32,332 nt of DNA. Origin: Pseudomonadota bacterium. Its GTDB lineage: Bacteria > Bdellovibrionota_B > Oligoflexia > Oligoflexales > Oligoflexaceae. The stretch is from the NCBI GenBank assembly GCA_004193325.1, contig SEDW01000006.1, positions 1 to 32,332 on the forward strand. The letters run 5' to 3'. The notes under the pieces are model-generated. The model was given only the letters and a program-made list of their open reading frames with translations. It did no database searches and was not told the DNA's origin. Positions 1 through 7,428 of this stretch are shown one piece after another. Numbering within the stretch: position 1 is the stretch's first letter; each line of letters opens with the position of its first letter. The translations under genes and the position numbers were made by a program.

Positions 1-249
1 GACGACAAAGAATTCGTCGATGCCGAGCCACGCCTTCGCCAGGAAGCTGATGCTCAGAAAGCCTCCCCTGCTTCTGCTTCCACTCCGGCAGCTGCGACAG
101 CGAAAGCAGACGCTCCTGCTAAAGCTCAGCCTTCGGTAACGCCTCCAAAAGAAGCGGTTGAAGCAAAGCCGGCTAAGAAAGAACCGAAGAAGAAAGTTTA
201 TAAAAACGACGCTGACGAGATCGATGATCTTGAAAAGCAACTTCAGTAA
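1..249 (+). CDS. C-terminal end of an Ala/Pro/Lys-rich protein (5' partial)
   Basis: The frame is open from the first base to a TAA at 247-249, giving 82 residues of a protein that starts outside the window. The visible part is low complexity: an acidic/Gln-rich start, a long Ala/Pro/Ser/Thr stretch, a Lys-rich patch (AKKEPKKKVYK) and a short acidic end (DADEIDDLEKQLQ). This looks like an extended tail or linker, not a folded domain, so no function can be read from it. It lies 15 bases upstream of a small secreted-protein gene on the same strand and probably shares its transcript, which ends at the terminator near 549-578. Compositional tails like this are common on envelope and TPR-type proteins, but that is only a guess here. 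Confidence 0.75.
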   Translation, partial: DDKEFVDAEPRLRQEADAQKASPASASTPAAATAKADAPAKAQPSVTPPKEAVEAKPAKKEPKKKVYKNDADEIDDLEKQLQ

Positions 250-264
250 GAGAGGGGAACGAAC

Positions 265-531
265 ATGAGATTTTTAGTACCCATCGCCTTGGCGCTCTTG
301 GCATTGAGTCAGTCTCCAGCCGCTCACGCCGCTGGTAAGGAAGGGGAGCCTCAGCTCCACACGACCATGGACTTTGACTCGACGATGATCGACGGCAAGA
401 TGAAAGCACCCTCGGGCTTTTTTCTGCAGGGCCGAAACAAACAAAGCCTTACCAACCTGGTAAAGCTTCGTTCAAACTTCAAGCCTCAGCTCAAAGACTC
501 TAAGGCTGCTGTGAAGTCACTCGTTAAATAA
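265..531 (+). CDS. Small secreted protein of unknown function, 88 aa
   Basis: The ATG at 265 follows a strong SD (AGAGGGGAACGAAC). Residues 1-22 form a clear Sec signal peptide: one Arg, a Leu/Ala-rich core, and an AHA-A type cleavage site. The mature part is about 66 residues, with the segment DFDSTMIDGKMKAPSGFF followed by a basic, helical C-terminus (LVKLRSNF, SKAAVKSLVK). It has no cysteines and no transmembrane segment after the signal, so it should be periplasmic or outer-membrane associated. I do not recognise a named family. The segment 'D-F-D...I-D-G-K...P-S' loosely recalls short envelope proteins found next to Tol/gliding-motility genes in myxobacteria and Bdellovibrio; that is memory-based inference only. 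It is the last gene before a rho-independent terminator. Confidence 0.8.
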   Translation: MRFLVPIALALLALSQSPAAHAAGKEGEPQLHTTMDFDSTMIDGKMKAPSGFFLQGRNKQSLTNLVKLRSNFKPQLKDSKAAVKSLVK

Positions 532-548
532 GTTAAATCGAATCCTGA

Positions 549-578
549 GCCCATTGCCCGATCGGCAGTGGGCTTTTT
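549..578 (+). terminator. Rho-independent terminator after the small secreted protein
   Basis: GCCCATTGCC (549-558) pairs with GGCAGTGGGC (564-573) with one G.T wobble and a five-base loop. Five T follow at 574-578. It lies 18 bases after the stop at 531 and before the convergent hutF end at 592. The T-run is only on the plus strand, so it mainly serves the plus-strand operon. Confidence 0.85.
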
Positions 579-591
579 CACGTTTACCGTC

Positions 592-1980
592 TCAAAGCCC
601 GTTCAGGCCCTTCATGAGCCTCTGGAGAGCGCGGCCGTAAGCAACCTGATTACTGGCCCGACCACTGTGCTTGCCATCACTGACACGCAGCTTGCCCTTG
701 CTCCAGACACCTTTGATCATGGTCGTCTCCGGGGCGAAGACCATGATCGACAGAAGATTATCCAAAGACCTTTCCATGAGGCGGTCATGATGTGGATCGA
801 TCATGAGACCTTCGAAATAAGTTCCTTTGCGAAAGCTCCCGACCTCATGCCCAACTGCCATCTGCCCGCTCGACAGAACGCGATCGTAGAGAATTTTGCC
901 GGAATCGAGCTGACCTTCCTGACAAAAGACATTTCGTTTGCGTTCGAGGAAGCGCTGCGTAAGCTCCGGCATAGCCATCTCAATAAAGGGATTGAGATTG
1001 ACCTGAGAATCGGAGCCGATGCACCAGGACCCGCCGGCTTTTTGAAAATCAGAAATGGGGAAAATCCCATCACCAAGGTTTGCTTCGGTTGACGGGCAAA
1101 GCACAACCGTCGCTCCCGACTTCACAAGCTTTCGGCTTTCCTCTTCCGAAATATGCGTGGCGTGGACAAGATTGTGCCTTTTACTCAGAGGAATATTATC
1201 GTAGAGCCAATCGATCGGCCTCACGCCATAGGCTTCGACGAAGGACCGCACATCTTCAGTCTGTTCCGAAGCGTGCAAATGCGCGGGCCCTTTGGTCCAG
1301 GGCGTGCTTAGAATCGTTTTGATATCTTCGAGTGGCGCCGCCCGCATTGAATGCACACCATAGCCAACGAGAACATCCGGATAGCTGGCTTTGACGATGC
1401 TAACCGTCTGCTCCACAAAGGAGAGATAGAGGTCGGCAGCGCTGAAATGAAAGCGTCTTTGCTGCGGTTTGATCGGCACGTTCGGAGCGGCCTGATTATA
1501 ATAGACGGGCACGAGCGTAAGGAGGATACCCGCGCGCTCCGCGGCTTCCATGATCACTTCCGCAATCTGGGTGGGACGAGGATGGGTCTTGCCCGTCAGG
1601 TCATGATGCAGATAGTGAAACTCGGCAACCGACGTATAACCCTGCTCCAAAAGATTCATATAGAGCTGAGTCGTCACGGCCAGAAGTTCATCGAGCTGAA
1701 TATCATTGGCAAGCTGATACATCTGCTCGCGCCAGAACCAGAAGTCATCCTTCTCCCGCCCTTCGATCACGCGCTCAGAAAGCCCCGACATCACGTACTG
1801 AAAGGAATGCGAGTGACCATTGGGAATACCGGGCATGAGATAGACATCATGTTCCTCAATCGTTCCCTTGAGTTCAGTCTCACTCGTCTTGACTATTTTA
1901 CCCTTGGCATCGAGCTGCAGATAAAACGGGCTTTTCCAGGCACCATCGTGATAGGCGGCTCTAAACTTTAAGATTTTCAT
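592..1980 (-). CDS. hutF: Formimidoylglutamate deiminase (HutF-type amidohydrolase)
   Basis: This 462-residue protein is full length for HutF, which converts N-formimino-L-glutamate to N-formyl-L-glutamate and ammonia in the two-step hut branch for histidine breakdown. It is a cytosolic, metal-dependent amidohydrolase. Visible signatures are NGHSHSFQ (HxH metal ligands H56/H58), FWFWREQMYQLA, HLHASEQTED with H236 and E239, LVHATHIS (H273/H276), and GSDSQVNLNPF with the metal/catalytic Asp D324. These agree with the spacing of known HutF active sites. The ATG at 1978-1980 overlaps the TGA of the upstream hutG frame (ATGA), the usual sign of translational coupling. Its partner hutG is disrupted, so the product N-formylglutamate may have no dedicated hydrolase from this locus. 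No clear minus-strand terminator follows. Confidence 0.92.
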   Translation of the reverse strand: MKILKFRAAYHDGAWKSPFYLQLDAKGKIVKTSETELKGTIEEHDVYLMPGIPNGHSHSFQYVMSGLSERVIEGREKDDFWFWREQMYQLANDIQLDELLAVTTQLYMNLLEQGYTSVAEFHYLHHDLTGKTHPRPTQIAEVIMEAAERAGILLTLVPVYYNQAAPNVPIKPQQRRFHFSAADLYLSFVEQTVSIVKASYPDVLVGYGVHSMRAAPLEDIKTILSTPWTKGPAHLHASEQTEDVRSFVEAYGVRPIDWLYDNIPLSKRHNLVHATHISEEESRKLVKSGATVVLCPSTEANLGDGIFPISDFQKAGGSWCIGSDSQVNLNPFIEMAMPELTQRFLERKRNVFCQEGQLDSGKILYDRVLSSGQMAVGHEVGSFRKGTYFEGLMIDPHHDRLMERSLDNLLSIMVFAPETTMIKGVWSKGKLRVSDGKHSGRASNQVAYGRALQRLMKGLNGL

Positions 1981-2644
1981 AGGCTCGCCATGCCTTTCGC
2001 CAGAGAAAGAAGAGTCTTCTCGAGCACAGGTTTCAATCGATCCGTTTTCGCTTTATCAAGCATGCCGTCCGTCATGTAAATGTCCTGCGACATCTCAAGC
2101 TGCATTGCATAAACTCCTGGAGCTGAGCGGCCGTGAAAGCGGGTGAAGCCGCCTGAATCGATTGCACGTGCCGCTTGATCGAGTGCGCATCCCAGAGAAG
2201 CACGCGACCAAACTTAGCGAGGGCAAGGTCGATCTGCTGATGCAGCTCTTCGTAGTAAGGCCGGTAGTAGAGGTCGATGCGTTTTTGTTTCTCCGCATCA
2301 TCCAGTACGTAACCTTCCTTATACAGGGGCACGCCCTCAAAGCTCGTCGTTGGCACAAATTCAGTCTGACGACGTGCATCGGTATAGAGCGAAGGGCCTT
2401 CGACGGGACGATTGAGATCGATCACGTAGCGGCTATAACGGGCTTTGATGAGATGAGCGCCAATCGCACTTGAGAAGTCATAGAGTTGATCCACGAACCA
2501 GTCGGTGTCGGGGAGCTGCATCGCGATATCGGGATTCAGAGCGTCCCTTACATGCAAAGGAAGTTCGGTTCCCACATGCGGTGCACTGATGATGATTGGA
2601 ATTTGCCAGTCGGCAGGTGCGAAGGTTTCATAGGCTAGCGTCAT
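1977..2644 (-). pseudogene. hutG: N-formylglutamate amidohydrolase, internal out-of-frame deletion
   Basis: Intact HutG hydrolyses N-formylglutamate to glutamate and formate, the step after HutF. From the ATG at 2644 (SD AAGAGGGG) the protein is recognisable: SAPHVGTELP, TDTDWFVDQLYDF-like segment, VIDLNRPVEGPS, and LLWDAHSIKRHV. About residue 165 (near base 2155) the family pattern stops and the frame runs on to a TGA at 2072 (190 residues against about 260-270). The HutG C-terminus is present in another frame directly after the junction: GGFTRFHGRS, YAMQLEMSQDIYM, then about 35 residues to a TGA at 1977-1979 that overlaps the hutF ATG. The 668-base span is not a multiple of three, so the missing block (about 55 residues by family comparison) has length 3n+1. 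This is a recent-looking deletion, or less likely an assembly error. Confidence 0.85.
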
Positions 2645-2652
2645 GATATAAG

Positions 2653-2696
2653 CCCCTCTTAGACAGTCTGTAGTCGGGACTATCTTAGCGAAGAGG
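2653..2696 (-). promoter_or_regulatory. Possible leader hairpin over the hutG ribosome-binding site
   Basis: On the minus strand, CCTCTT (2696-2691) is complementary to AAGAGG (2660-2655), which is part of the hutG SD AAGAGGGG. Between them a second small stem is possible, TAGTC-GG-GACTA (2682-2671). The combined structure would hide the SD. There is no T-run, so it is not a terminator. It could be a translational control element or chance. Confidence 0.25.
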
Positions 2697-2736
2697 CCAA
2701 AACAAGGCGAAACAATAAGCAGCGGGACGAGGAGAA

Positions 2737-3126
2737 TTACATGGGAATTGTCATGTTATTTTCGAGTTCTGCCTTGGATAGAACGAATGCGGATTCAATT
2801 TCGCTGAGAAGCTGGCTCATCGTATCAAGGCTGCCTGAGCGGCCCAGAGTCTCGAGGCTTTCAGCCAATTTCATAACGCGAATGGCTCCGAGGTTTCCGG
2901 CAGTTCCTTTGAGTGTGTGGGCACTCTTTGAGACGGCTACGGGATCGCCCTTGGCGTTGGCGTCGACCATTTCACCGATGAGAATAGGCACACGACTAAA
3001 AAAGAGCTCAACGAGATCCCTGAAGAAGCCATCGGCATCTCCAGGCTCAGCGAGCTCTTTAACAGCGTCTAATTTTTCGTGATCGATCAACGGGACCTGG
3101 TCGGCCGAAATGTCGCCACCTATCAT
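2737..3126 (-). CDS. Histidine phosphotransfer (Hpt) domain protein
   Basis: The protein has 129 residues and consists almost wholly of one Hpt four-helix bundle. The phospho-accepting motif is SAHTLKGTAGNLGA with the acceptor at H70; the preceding helix (FFRDLVELFFSRVP) and the following one (IRVMKLAESLETLGRSG) are typical. Hpt proteins relay phosphate between response-regulator receiver domains in multistep phosphorelays; they are cytosolic and have no kinase activity. The ATG at 3126 follows a near-perfect SD (AGGAGGG). The gene starts 18 bases after the stop of the response regulator on the same strand, so the two are surely cotranscribed. No histidine kinase lies nearby, so its phosphodonor must be encoded elsewhere. 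The identity as an Hpt is firm; the partner is inferred from the neighbour. Confidence 0.9.
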   Translation of the reverse strand: MIGGDISADQVPLIDHEKLDAVKELAEPGDADGFFRDLVELFFSRVPILIGEMVDANAKGDPVAVSKSAHTLKGTAGNLGAIRVMKLAESLETLGRSGSLDTMSQLLSEIESAFVLSKAELENNMTIPM

Positions 3127-3144
3127 GATCCCTCCTAAAACGTG

Positions 3145-3864
3145 TTACGAAGCAGCATCCAACTCCTGGTACTCTTGACCAAGATCTTTCAAATAGAATC
3201 CTACACCGTATTTAGTCTCAATCACAACAGCACTTGATACATCGCGGAGCAACTGACGAACGGCGTGCAGTTTGCGATGGAGTGCGTTGTCCGTCACTTT
3301 GATTTGGCCCCAGCAGCGCATTTTCAAACCGTCTTTTTCAACGATTGAACCTTCGGTGTTAGCCAAGCACGCGAGGAGATTGATTTCTATTGGCGAAGCG
3401 AAGCGCTTACCAAGAGGACCCTCGACGGTGCGATGAGCGGAATCGATGGTGATGTCACCAAAAACGACAACTTCTTTGGCAGCTTTTTGAGCAGCGTCGT
3501 TGATTCTCAATTTAAATCGGGCATTTACTTCATCAGGAATGAGGGGCTTGCGAATAAAATCATCAGCGCCTGAATTAAGGGCACGCACGATGGTAATTTC
3601 GGTCGGTGTATCGGTAACCACCATGATGGGGCAGAAGGGCCAAGCCTGACGGATGCTTGGGATAATATCGAGGCCGGACTTATTCCCTGCAAAATCGATA
3701 TCCACAAACACGGCGATCGGGTGCAGTTCCTCGAGACGGGACAATAGCTCTTCTGAGCTACGGATACCCACAGTACGGACCTTGGTGGACCGTTCTATTA
3801 TCTGATGAACCAACTGATCGTCATCAAGTGTGACAGTGTAGGCATCGCCTGGAAGACCTTTCAT
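3145..3864 (-). CDS. OmpR/PhoB-type response regulator
   Basis: This is a 239-residue, two-domain regulator. The receiver occupies about residues 8-122: acidic pocket DDD at 14-16, likely phosphoacceptor D55 in FVDID, the switch Thr at T84 (VVTDT), and the conserved K106 (FIRKPL). The C-terminal winged-helix DNA-binding domain spans about 133-228, with the recognition-helix region VTDNALHRKLHAVRQLL and the wing IETKYGVGFYL. The phosphoacceptor loop is unusual: two Asp (55 and 57) and FAGNKSG where many regulators have LPGMDG. The ATG at 3864 is preceded by AAGG (AAGTAAGGATTCG). The gene is followed by the lone Hpt gene, which suggests a phosphorelay in which Hpt phosphorylates or drains this regulator. 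The target genes are unknown. Confidence 0.92.
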   Translation of the reverse strand: MKGLPGDAYTVTLDDDQLVHQIIERSTKVRTVGIRSSEELLSRLEELHPIAVFVDIDFAGNKSGLDIIPSIRQAWPFCPIMVVTDTPTEITIVRALNSGADDFIRKPLIPDEVNARFKLRINDAAQKAAKEVVVFGDITIDSAHRTVEGPLGKRFASPIEINLLACLANTEGSIVEKDGLKMRCWGQIKVTDNALHRKLHAVRQLLRDVSSAVVIETKYGVGFYLKDLGQEYQELDAAS

Positions 3865-4243
3865 GATCGAATCCTTACTTAGACGTTAAAACTCAAGCTA
3901 GGTTCTAGATCGGTGAAAGGCCGGCAATTTTTAACCTGGGTCATAACTTTCTTGCCTAGCCGCTCCTGACTAAAGTCACAAGGCGATGAAACTCCAGAAG
4001 AATCACCTCTGAGAAAAAAATGCCTCGGTAAGCATTGCCGAGTCTATTTCAGCCGAGCCGTCAGGATCGAAAAACGAACTCCAAAGATTTCCCTTAAATA
4101 TCATATAGATAAACTAAATACCTAATATCATTGGCCTTGAAATAGATTCTTACCAATGCCTCAAATTGGCATGTCGATTGCATCGTATTACGCAGATGTC
4201 CTCTTCTCCCTGTTGTTGTTCCAAGCTGTTGTTGAGGTTGCCC
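3865..4243. other. Divergent intergenic region with a stem-loop at 4024-4042
   Basis: This 379-base gap separates the leftward response regulator from the rightward protease gene, so both promoters should lie here. It holds a compact hairpin, CTCGGTAA (4024-4031), loop GCA, TTGCCGAG (4035-4042), with an A7 run just to its left (4014-4020). On the minus strand that gives a hairpin followed by a T-run, i.e. a terminator-like structure with no annotated minus-strand gene upstream of it. Bases 4085-4150 are AT-rich (TATCATATAGATAAACTAAATA) and are the likely promoter zone for the protease gene, but no clean -35/-10 pair stands out. Repeated GTTGTT units occur at about 4209-4235 just before the chosen start. 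Confidence 0.45.
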
Positions 4244-4870
4244 ATGTTGAATCAGTTGTCCCGTCTGCTCGTTTTGGTTACTTGTTTCTCATTCGTTGCC
4301 TGTAAGGAGTACAAAGTAAAGGAAGTTAAAGACTTCCGCCTCTATGTGAATAGCGAAGATCCAGAACTTAAAGCTGCGATCAAAGAACTCGCTGCTCAAT
4401 ACAATCAAGACGTCGGTGCTAACGCTTTGACAGTTGTAAGCTCTAAAGACGAAGCCAACTCCAACATCAGCTTTGTAGAAAACCTGGCTGATGACGGTGG
4501 ATCGAAGTTAGGTCTTGGTCAGTGGATCACCACAGAACAAGAAAAAAATAACTTCAAAGGCTACAGTGCTGAGAAACAAGTCACTGTTTACCATTCGATG
4601 GCTCTTGAATTTGATGCTGCGAATTTTGAAGGCAAGCTTAAAGGCTTGAAGGACAAGACTTCAGATGAATACAAACATCTTTACCACTTGTTCTGTCATG
4701 AAGTTGGTCACGGCATGCAATTGAATCATAGCGATGACAAAGCGAACGTTATGTACAAAAGCATTCCTGATCATTACAGCCGTACTATCGATTTCAAAGG
4801 CTACTTTCAATATGTTCGTAGCTACTTGAAAATCTCTGCTCCGGTTGGTCCTTCGTCAGTTTTGATCTAA
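4244..4870 (+). CDS. Predicted zinc metalloprotease lipoprotein (matrixin-like)
   Basis: The chosen ATG (4244) gives 208 residues and places a lipoprotein signal at the N-terminus, LLVLVTCFSFVAC, with lipidated C20; a GAGG lies 6 bases upstream. The longer open frame upstream would bury this signal. After a basic/acidic linker (KEYKVKEVKDF) the domain carries HEVGHGMQLNH at 152-162, i.e. H152, E153, H156 and H162, matching the HExxHxxxxxH zinc motif of metzincins, followed by a Met-turn-like NVMYKS with M170. The usual Gly at position 8 of the motif is Gln. The total size fits a compact matrixin-type catalytic domain. It is likely anchored in the outer membrane or inner-membrane outer face and acts outside the cytoplasm. 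The substrate is unknown. The gene appears monocistronic. Confidence 0.8.
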   Translation: MLNQLSRLLVLVTCFSFVACKEYKVKEVKDFRLYVNSEDPELKAAIKELAAQYNQDVGANALTVVSSKDEANSNISFVENLADDGGSKLGLGQWITTEQEKNNFKGYSAEKQVTVYHSMALEFDAANFEGKLKGLKDKTSDEYKHLYHLFCHEVGHGMQLNHSDDKANVMYKSIPDHYSRTIDFKGYFQYVRSYLKISAPVGPSSVLI

Positions 4871-4893
4871 GTACTCATTAGAGAAAAGTTCGT

Positions 4894-4943
4894 AAAGAAC
4901 GCCACTTGAAAACCCGATGGGTTCTCAGTAGGCGTTCTTTCCT
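4894..4943 (+). terminator. Hairpin at the convergent end of the protease and sugar-transferase genes
   Basis: AAAGAACGCC (4894-4903) pairs perfectly with GGCGTTCTTT (4931-4940). An inner stem AACCC/GGGTT (4911-4923) fills the loop. The right arm overlaps the last codons of the minus-strand gene ending at 4925. The T-run is short (TTTCCTC), so this is a moderate terminator for the plus-strand protease transcript. Confidence 0.55.
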
Positions 4944-6334
4944 CGTAGGACCTCATCGATCGTCATGAATAAAATCTTGATGTCGAGCCAGAGCGACCAA
5001 TTTTGAATGTAGTAAAGATCGCATTCGATTCGTTTTTCAATGCTTGTGCTGCCGCGCCAGCCATTGACCTGAGCCCAGCCTGTCATCCCCGTTTTCACCT
5101 TGTGTCTAAGCATGTAACCCGAGATTTCCTGGCGAAACTGTTTGACGAAGACGGGACGTTCCGGACGCGGACCGACCAGACTCATATCACCCATCAGAAC
5201 ATTAATGAACTGAGGCAATTCATCAAGACTTGTGCGGCGAATAAAGTTGCCAACAGGTGTTGCGCGATTGTCCCCGGCCTGAGCCCAAACCGCTCCTGTA
5301 TGCTTTTCAACATCGACCGGCATCGAACGAAATTTTAAACACTGAAATGACGAGCCGTCGAGACCCATACGTTCCTGTTGATAAAACACCGGGCCCTTTG
5401 ATGTGAACCTAATCATCACTGCCACAGCGATCATGATTGGACTAAAGATAATCAGTGCAACTGCAGCTCCCAACATATCCATCAGGCGTTTGGCGAGCAG
5501 ATTCGATCCAGCCAGCGGACTCTCATGTACGCTGATCAAAGGCAAACCCTCGATCAGTTCAATCCCGGGATTAAGTTTGGTGAAACGTGCGATATCAGGC
5601 AAGATTTTGATCTCGGCAACCTGATGCGAAATCGCCTCGAGATGGCTATCAATAAAGCCGGAATAATTTTGCGGCAAAGCAACAAGAAGTGAATGGGTAG
5701 GATTATCGAGAAAGAATTGTGTCCAATCATTCGGCTCTTCGAGAACGATGAGCTCCCTCTCATGACTGATGTACAAATCCTGAGTTTTGTCGTCTTCTCC
5801 CGGCAAAACCACAGCGGGTTTGATCAAAGGATCCATTCCACGCAAAACAGTAAGTGCCTGCAAAAGTCCATAACCCCTCGCGATAATCAAGAGCTGCCGG
5901 GGATCCTGCTTGTTTTGATACCAGCGGTAGCCAACGCGCACGAGATAACGGCCAACTAAAATAGAGATAGGCTGAAGCACACCAAAGAGAATGAGGGTGA
6001 TTCGCGAGTAGCGATACTCTTCATAAAAATAGGTGAAAGAGATAAGCAGCAAAAGAGCAATGGCTGAGGTCGGAATCAGATCGAAGGCTTCGATCAATGG
6101 ACTCGAATGCCGGCCGCTACGCTTGATCAAGCCCGTGGCGAGTGCAGTAAATATCCATATTACCAGCACAAAAGGAATGATTTTGAGATAGAGCCCGATG
6201 GCAGGAATACCCAGCGGCGCGTGCAGAGTGGTATGAAATCGAAGGACATAAGCCAGGCCCCAGGCAACTGCGGCCATCACGAGATCGGAGACGATAATCA
6301 ATACTGACAACGACTGAGAATTTCGAGGACTCAT
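4925..6334 (-). CDS. Undecaprenyl-phosphate sugar phosphotransferase (WcaJ/PssY-like)
   Basis: The 469-residue protein has the architecture of polyisoprenyl-phosphate hexose-1-phosphate transferases that start exopolysaccharide repeat units by moving a sugar phosphate from a nucleotide sugar to undecaprenyl phosphate. The first about 130 residues hold four hydrophobic helices; a CoA-binding-like cytosolic segment follows (about 145-270); then a re-entrant helix (MLGAAVALIIFSPIMIAVAV) and the C-terminal bacterial sugar transferase domain with GPVFYQQERMGLDG, LKFRSM, RRTSLDELPQFINVL, LVGPRPERP, TGMTGWAQVNG and CDLYYIQNWS. These are textbook motifs of the family. The ATG at 6334 shares one base with the TGA of the glycosyltransferase gene (TGATG), so the two are coupled. 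Sugar specificity (glucose or galactose) cannot be told. The protein resides in the inner membrane. Confidence 0.92.
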   Translation of the reverse strand: MSPRNSQSLSVLIIVSDLVMAAVAWGLAYVLRFHTTLHAPLGIPAIGLYLKIIPFVLVIWIFTALATGLIKRSGRHSSPLIEAFDLIPTSAIALLLLISFTYFYEEYRYSRITLILFGVLQPISILVGRYLVRVGYRWYQNKQDPRQLLIIARGYGLLQALTVLRGMDPLIKPAVVLPGEDDKTQDLYISHERELIVLEEPNDWTQFFLDNPTHSLLVALPQNYSGFIDSHLEAISHQVAEIKILPDIARFTKLNPGIELIEGLPLISVHESPLAGSNLLAKRLMDMLGAAVALIIFSPIMIAVAVMIRFTSKGPVFYQQERMGLDGSSFQCLKFRSMPVDVEKHTGAVWAQAGDNRATPVGNFIRRTSLDELPQFINVLMGDMSLVGPRPERPVFVKQFRQEISGYMLRHKVKTGMTGWAQVNGWRGSTSIEKRIECDLYYIQNWSLWLDIKILFMTIDEVLRGKNAY

Positions 6335-7428
6335 CAATTCAAACCTTCCAAGGCATTTAACTCTCGGCGAATATTTTCCAAAAAGGCTTTTTTGGAGAAT
6401 TTTTTAGCAAAAGCTTCCAGCTTATTCGCATCAAAACGGTTGTTATCGAAATCTCTGATCACGGCTTTAATTGAATCAACTGTCTGCTCTTTGAAAAAGA
6501 GTCCGGTATGACCTTCCTCAACAAAGTCAAGTGCGCCGCCAGCTTTTAAAGCGATGAGAGGCGTGCCGGAGGCAAGCGCTTCAATAGCTGTAATGCCAAA
6601 ATCCTCGATCTGAGGAAAGAGCAGCGCCTTAGCACCCTGAAATAACTTCACCCATTCGTCGGCATTCGGCTGAATGACAAATTCTGTGTTTTTTCCAGCG
6701 AGTTTTCTCAATCTTTTTTCGTCGGGGCCAGACCCCACAACTTTGAGTGTCACACCCAAAGCCTCACAAGCGGCAATCGCAATGTCGAATCGTTTGTAAG
6801 AAACGAAAGCCCCGGCAACTAGAAAGTAATTGCCTTTGCTTAGGCCTTTTTCCGCTCGAAAAAAACGTTCAAGTTCTACGGGTGGATGGATGACAGAAGA
6901 CTTCCGCGCATAGTAACGCGAGAGACGTTGAGCCACGAAAGAACTGTTGGCAATGAATTGGTCCACACCATTGTTAGAACTTACGTCCCACATTCTAAGA
7001 CGCTGACTTAGAAGATGAATCAAAAACTCTTTCGGGGAAAAGCTACGTTTTCTATCCAAATAATGCTGTCTCTGATCCCATATATAGCGCATGGGCGAGT
7101 GAATATAACAAAGATGTTTGGCATGCGGAGCGACCATCACGCCTTTGGCAACACAAGAACTCGTGCTGATTACGAGATCATAGTCTTCAAGGGGTAGCGA
7201 CTCGATTGCGGCAGGCAAGAGAGGAAGCAACGCTTTTCTGAGTACCTTCAAGCGATTAAGCCATTTCGGAGCGTAAACAGTCCGCTTTCGAATGCTCTCA
7301 GGCATCATTGAGGGTGAATAGAATAGCGTATATATGGGAGCCTCCGGATACAGCTCCAGCAGAGCCTCCAGGACTTTTTCACCGCCTCTATATGTCACTA
7401 GCCAATCATGAACGTACGCTACGCGCAT
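6334..7428 (-). CDS. Family 4 glycosyltransferase
   Basis: This 364-residue GT-B fold enzyme likely adds a sugar to a lipid-linked exopolysaccharide or O-unit intermediate on the cytosolic face of the inner membrane. The N-terminal half has RVAYVHDWLVTYRGGEK (Gly-rich acceptor loop), and a region SPMRYIWDQRQHYLD seen in a subgroup of EPS glycosyltransferases. The C-terminal half has the donor-binding KRFDIAIAA, VVGSGPDEKRLRKLA and the family signature EDFGITAIEALASGTP, an E-x7-E motif. The ATG at 7428 follows GGGAGGGG. It overlaps the next gene by one base; the pair forms a short EPS operon. No flippase, polymerase or export genes are in the window, so the remaining machinery must be elsewhere. 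Donor sugar is unknown. Confidence 0.92.
   Translation of the reverse strand: MRVAYVHDWLVTYRGGEKVLEALLELYPEAPIYTLFYSPSMMPESIRKRTVYAPKWLNRLKVLRKALLPLLPAAIESLPLEDYDLVISTSSCVAKGVMVAPHAKHLCYIHSPMRYIWDQRQHYLDRKRSFSPKEFLIHLLSQRLRMWDVSSNNGVDQFIANSSFVAQRLSRYYARKSSVIHPPVELERFFRAEKGLSKGNYFLVAGAFVSYKRFDIAIAACEALGVTLKVVGSGPDEKRLRKLAGKNTEFVIQPNADEWVKLFQGAKALLFPQIEDFGITAIEALASGTPLIALKAGGALDFVEEGHTGLFFKEQTVDSIKAVIRDFDNNRFDANKLEAFAKKFSKKAFLENIRRELNALEGLN

Noticed and set aside
568-1092. A 174-residue plus-strand frame over hutF
   Set aside because: It is antisense to the conserved HutF C-terminal half and begins inside the terminator hairpin.
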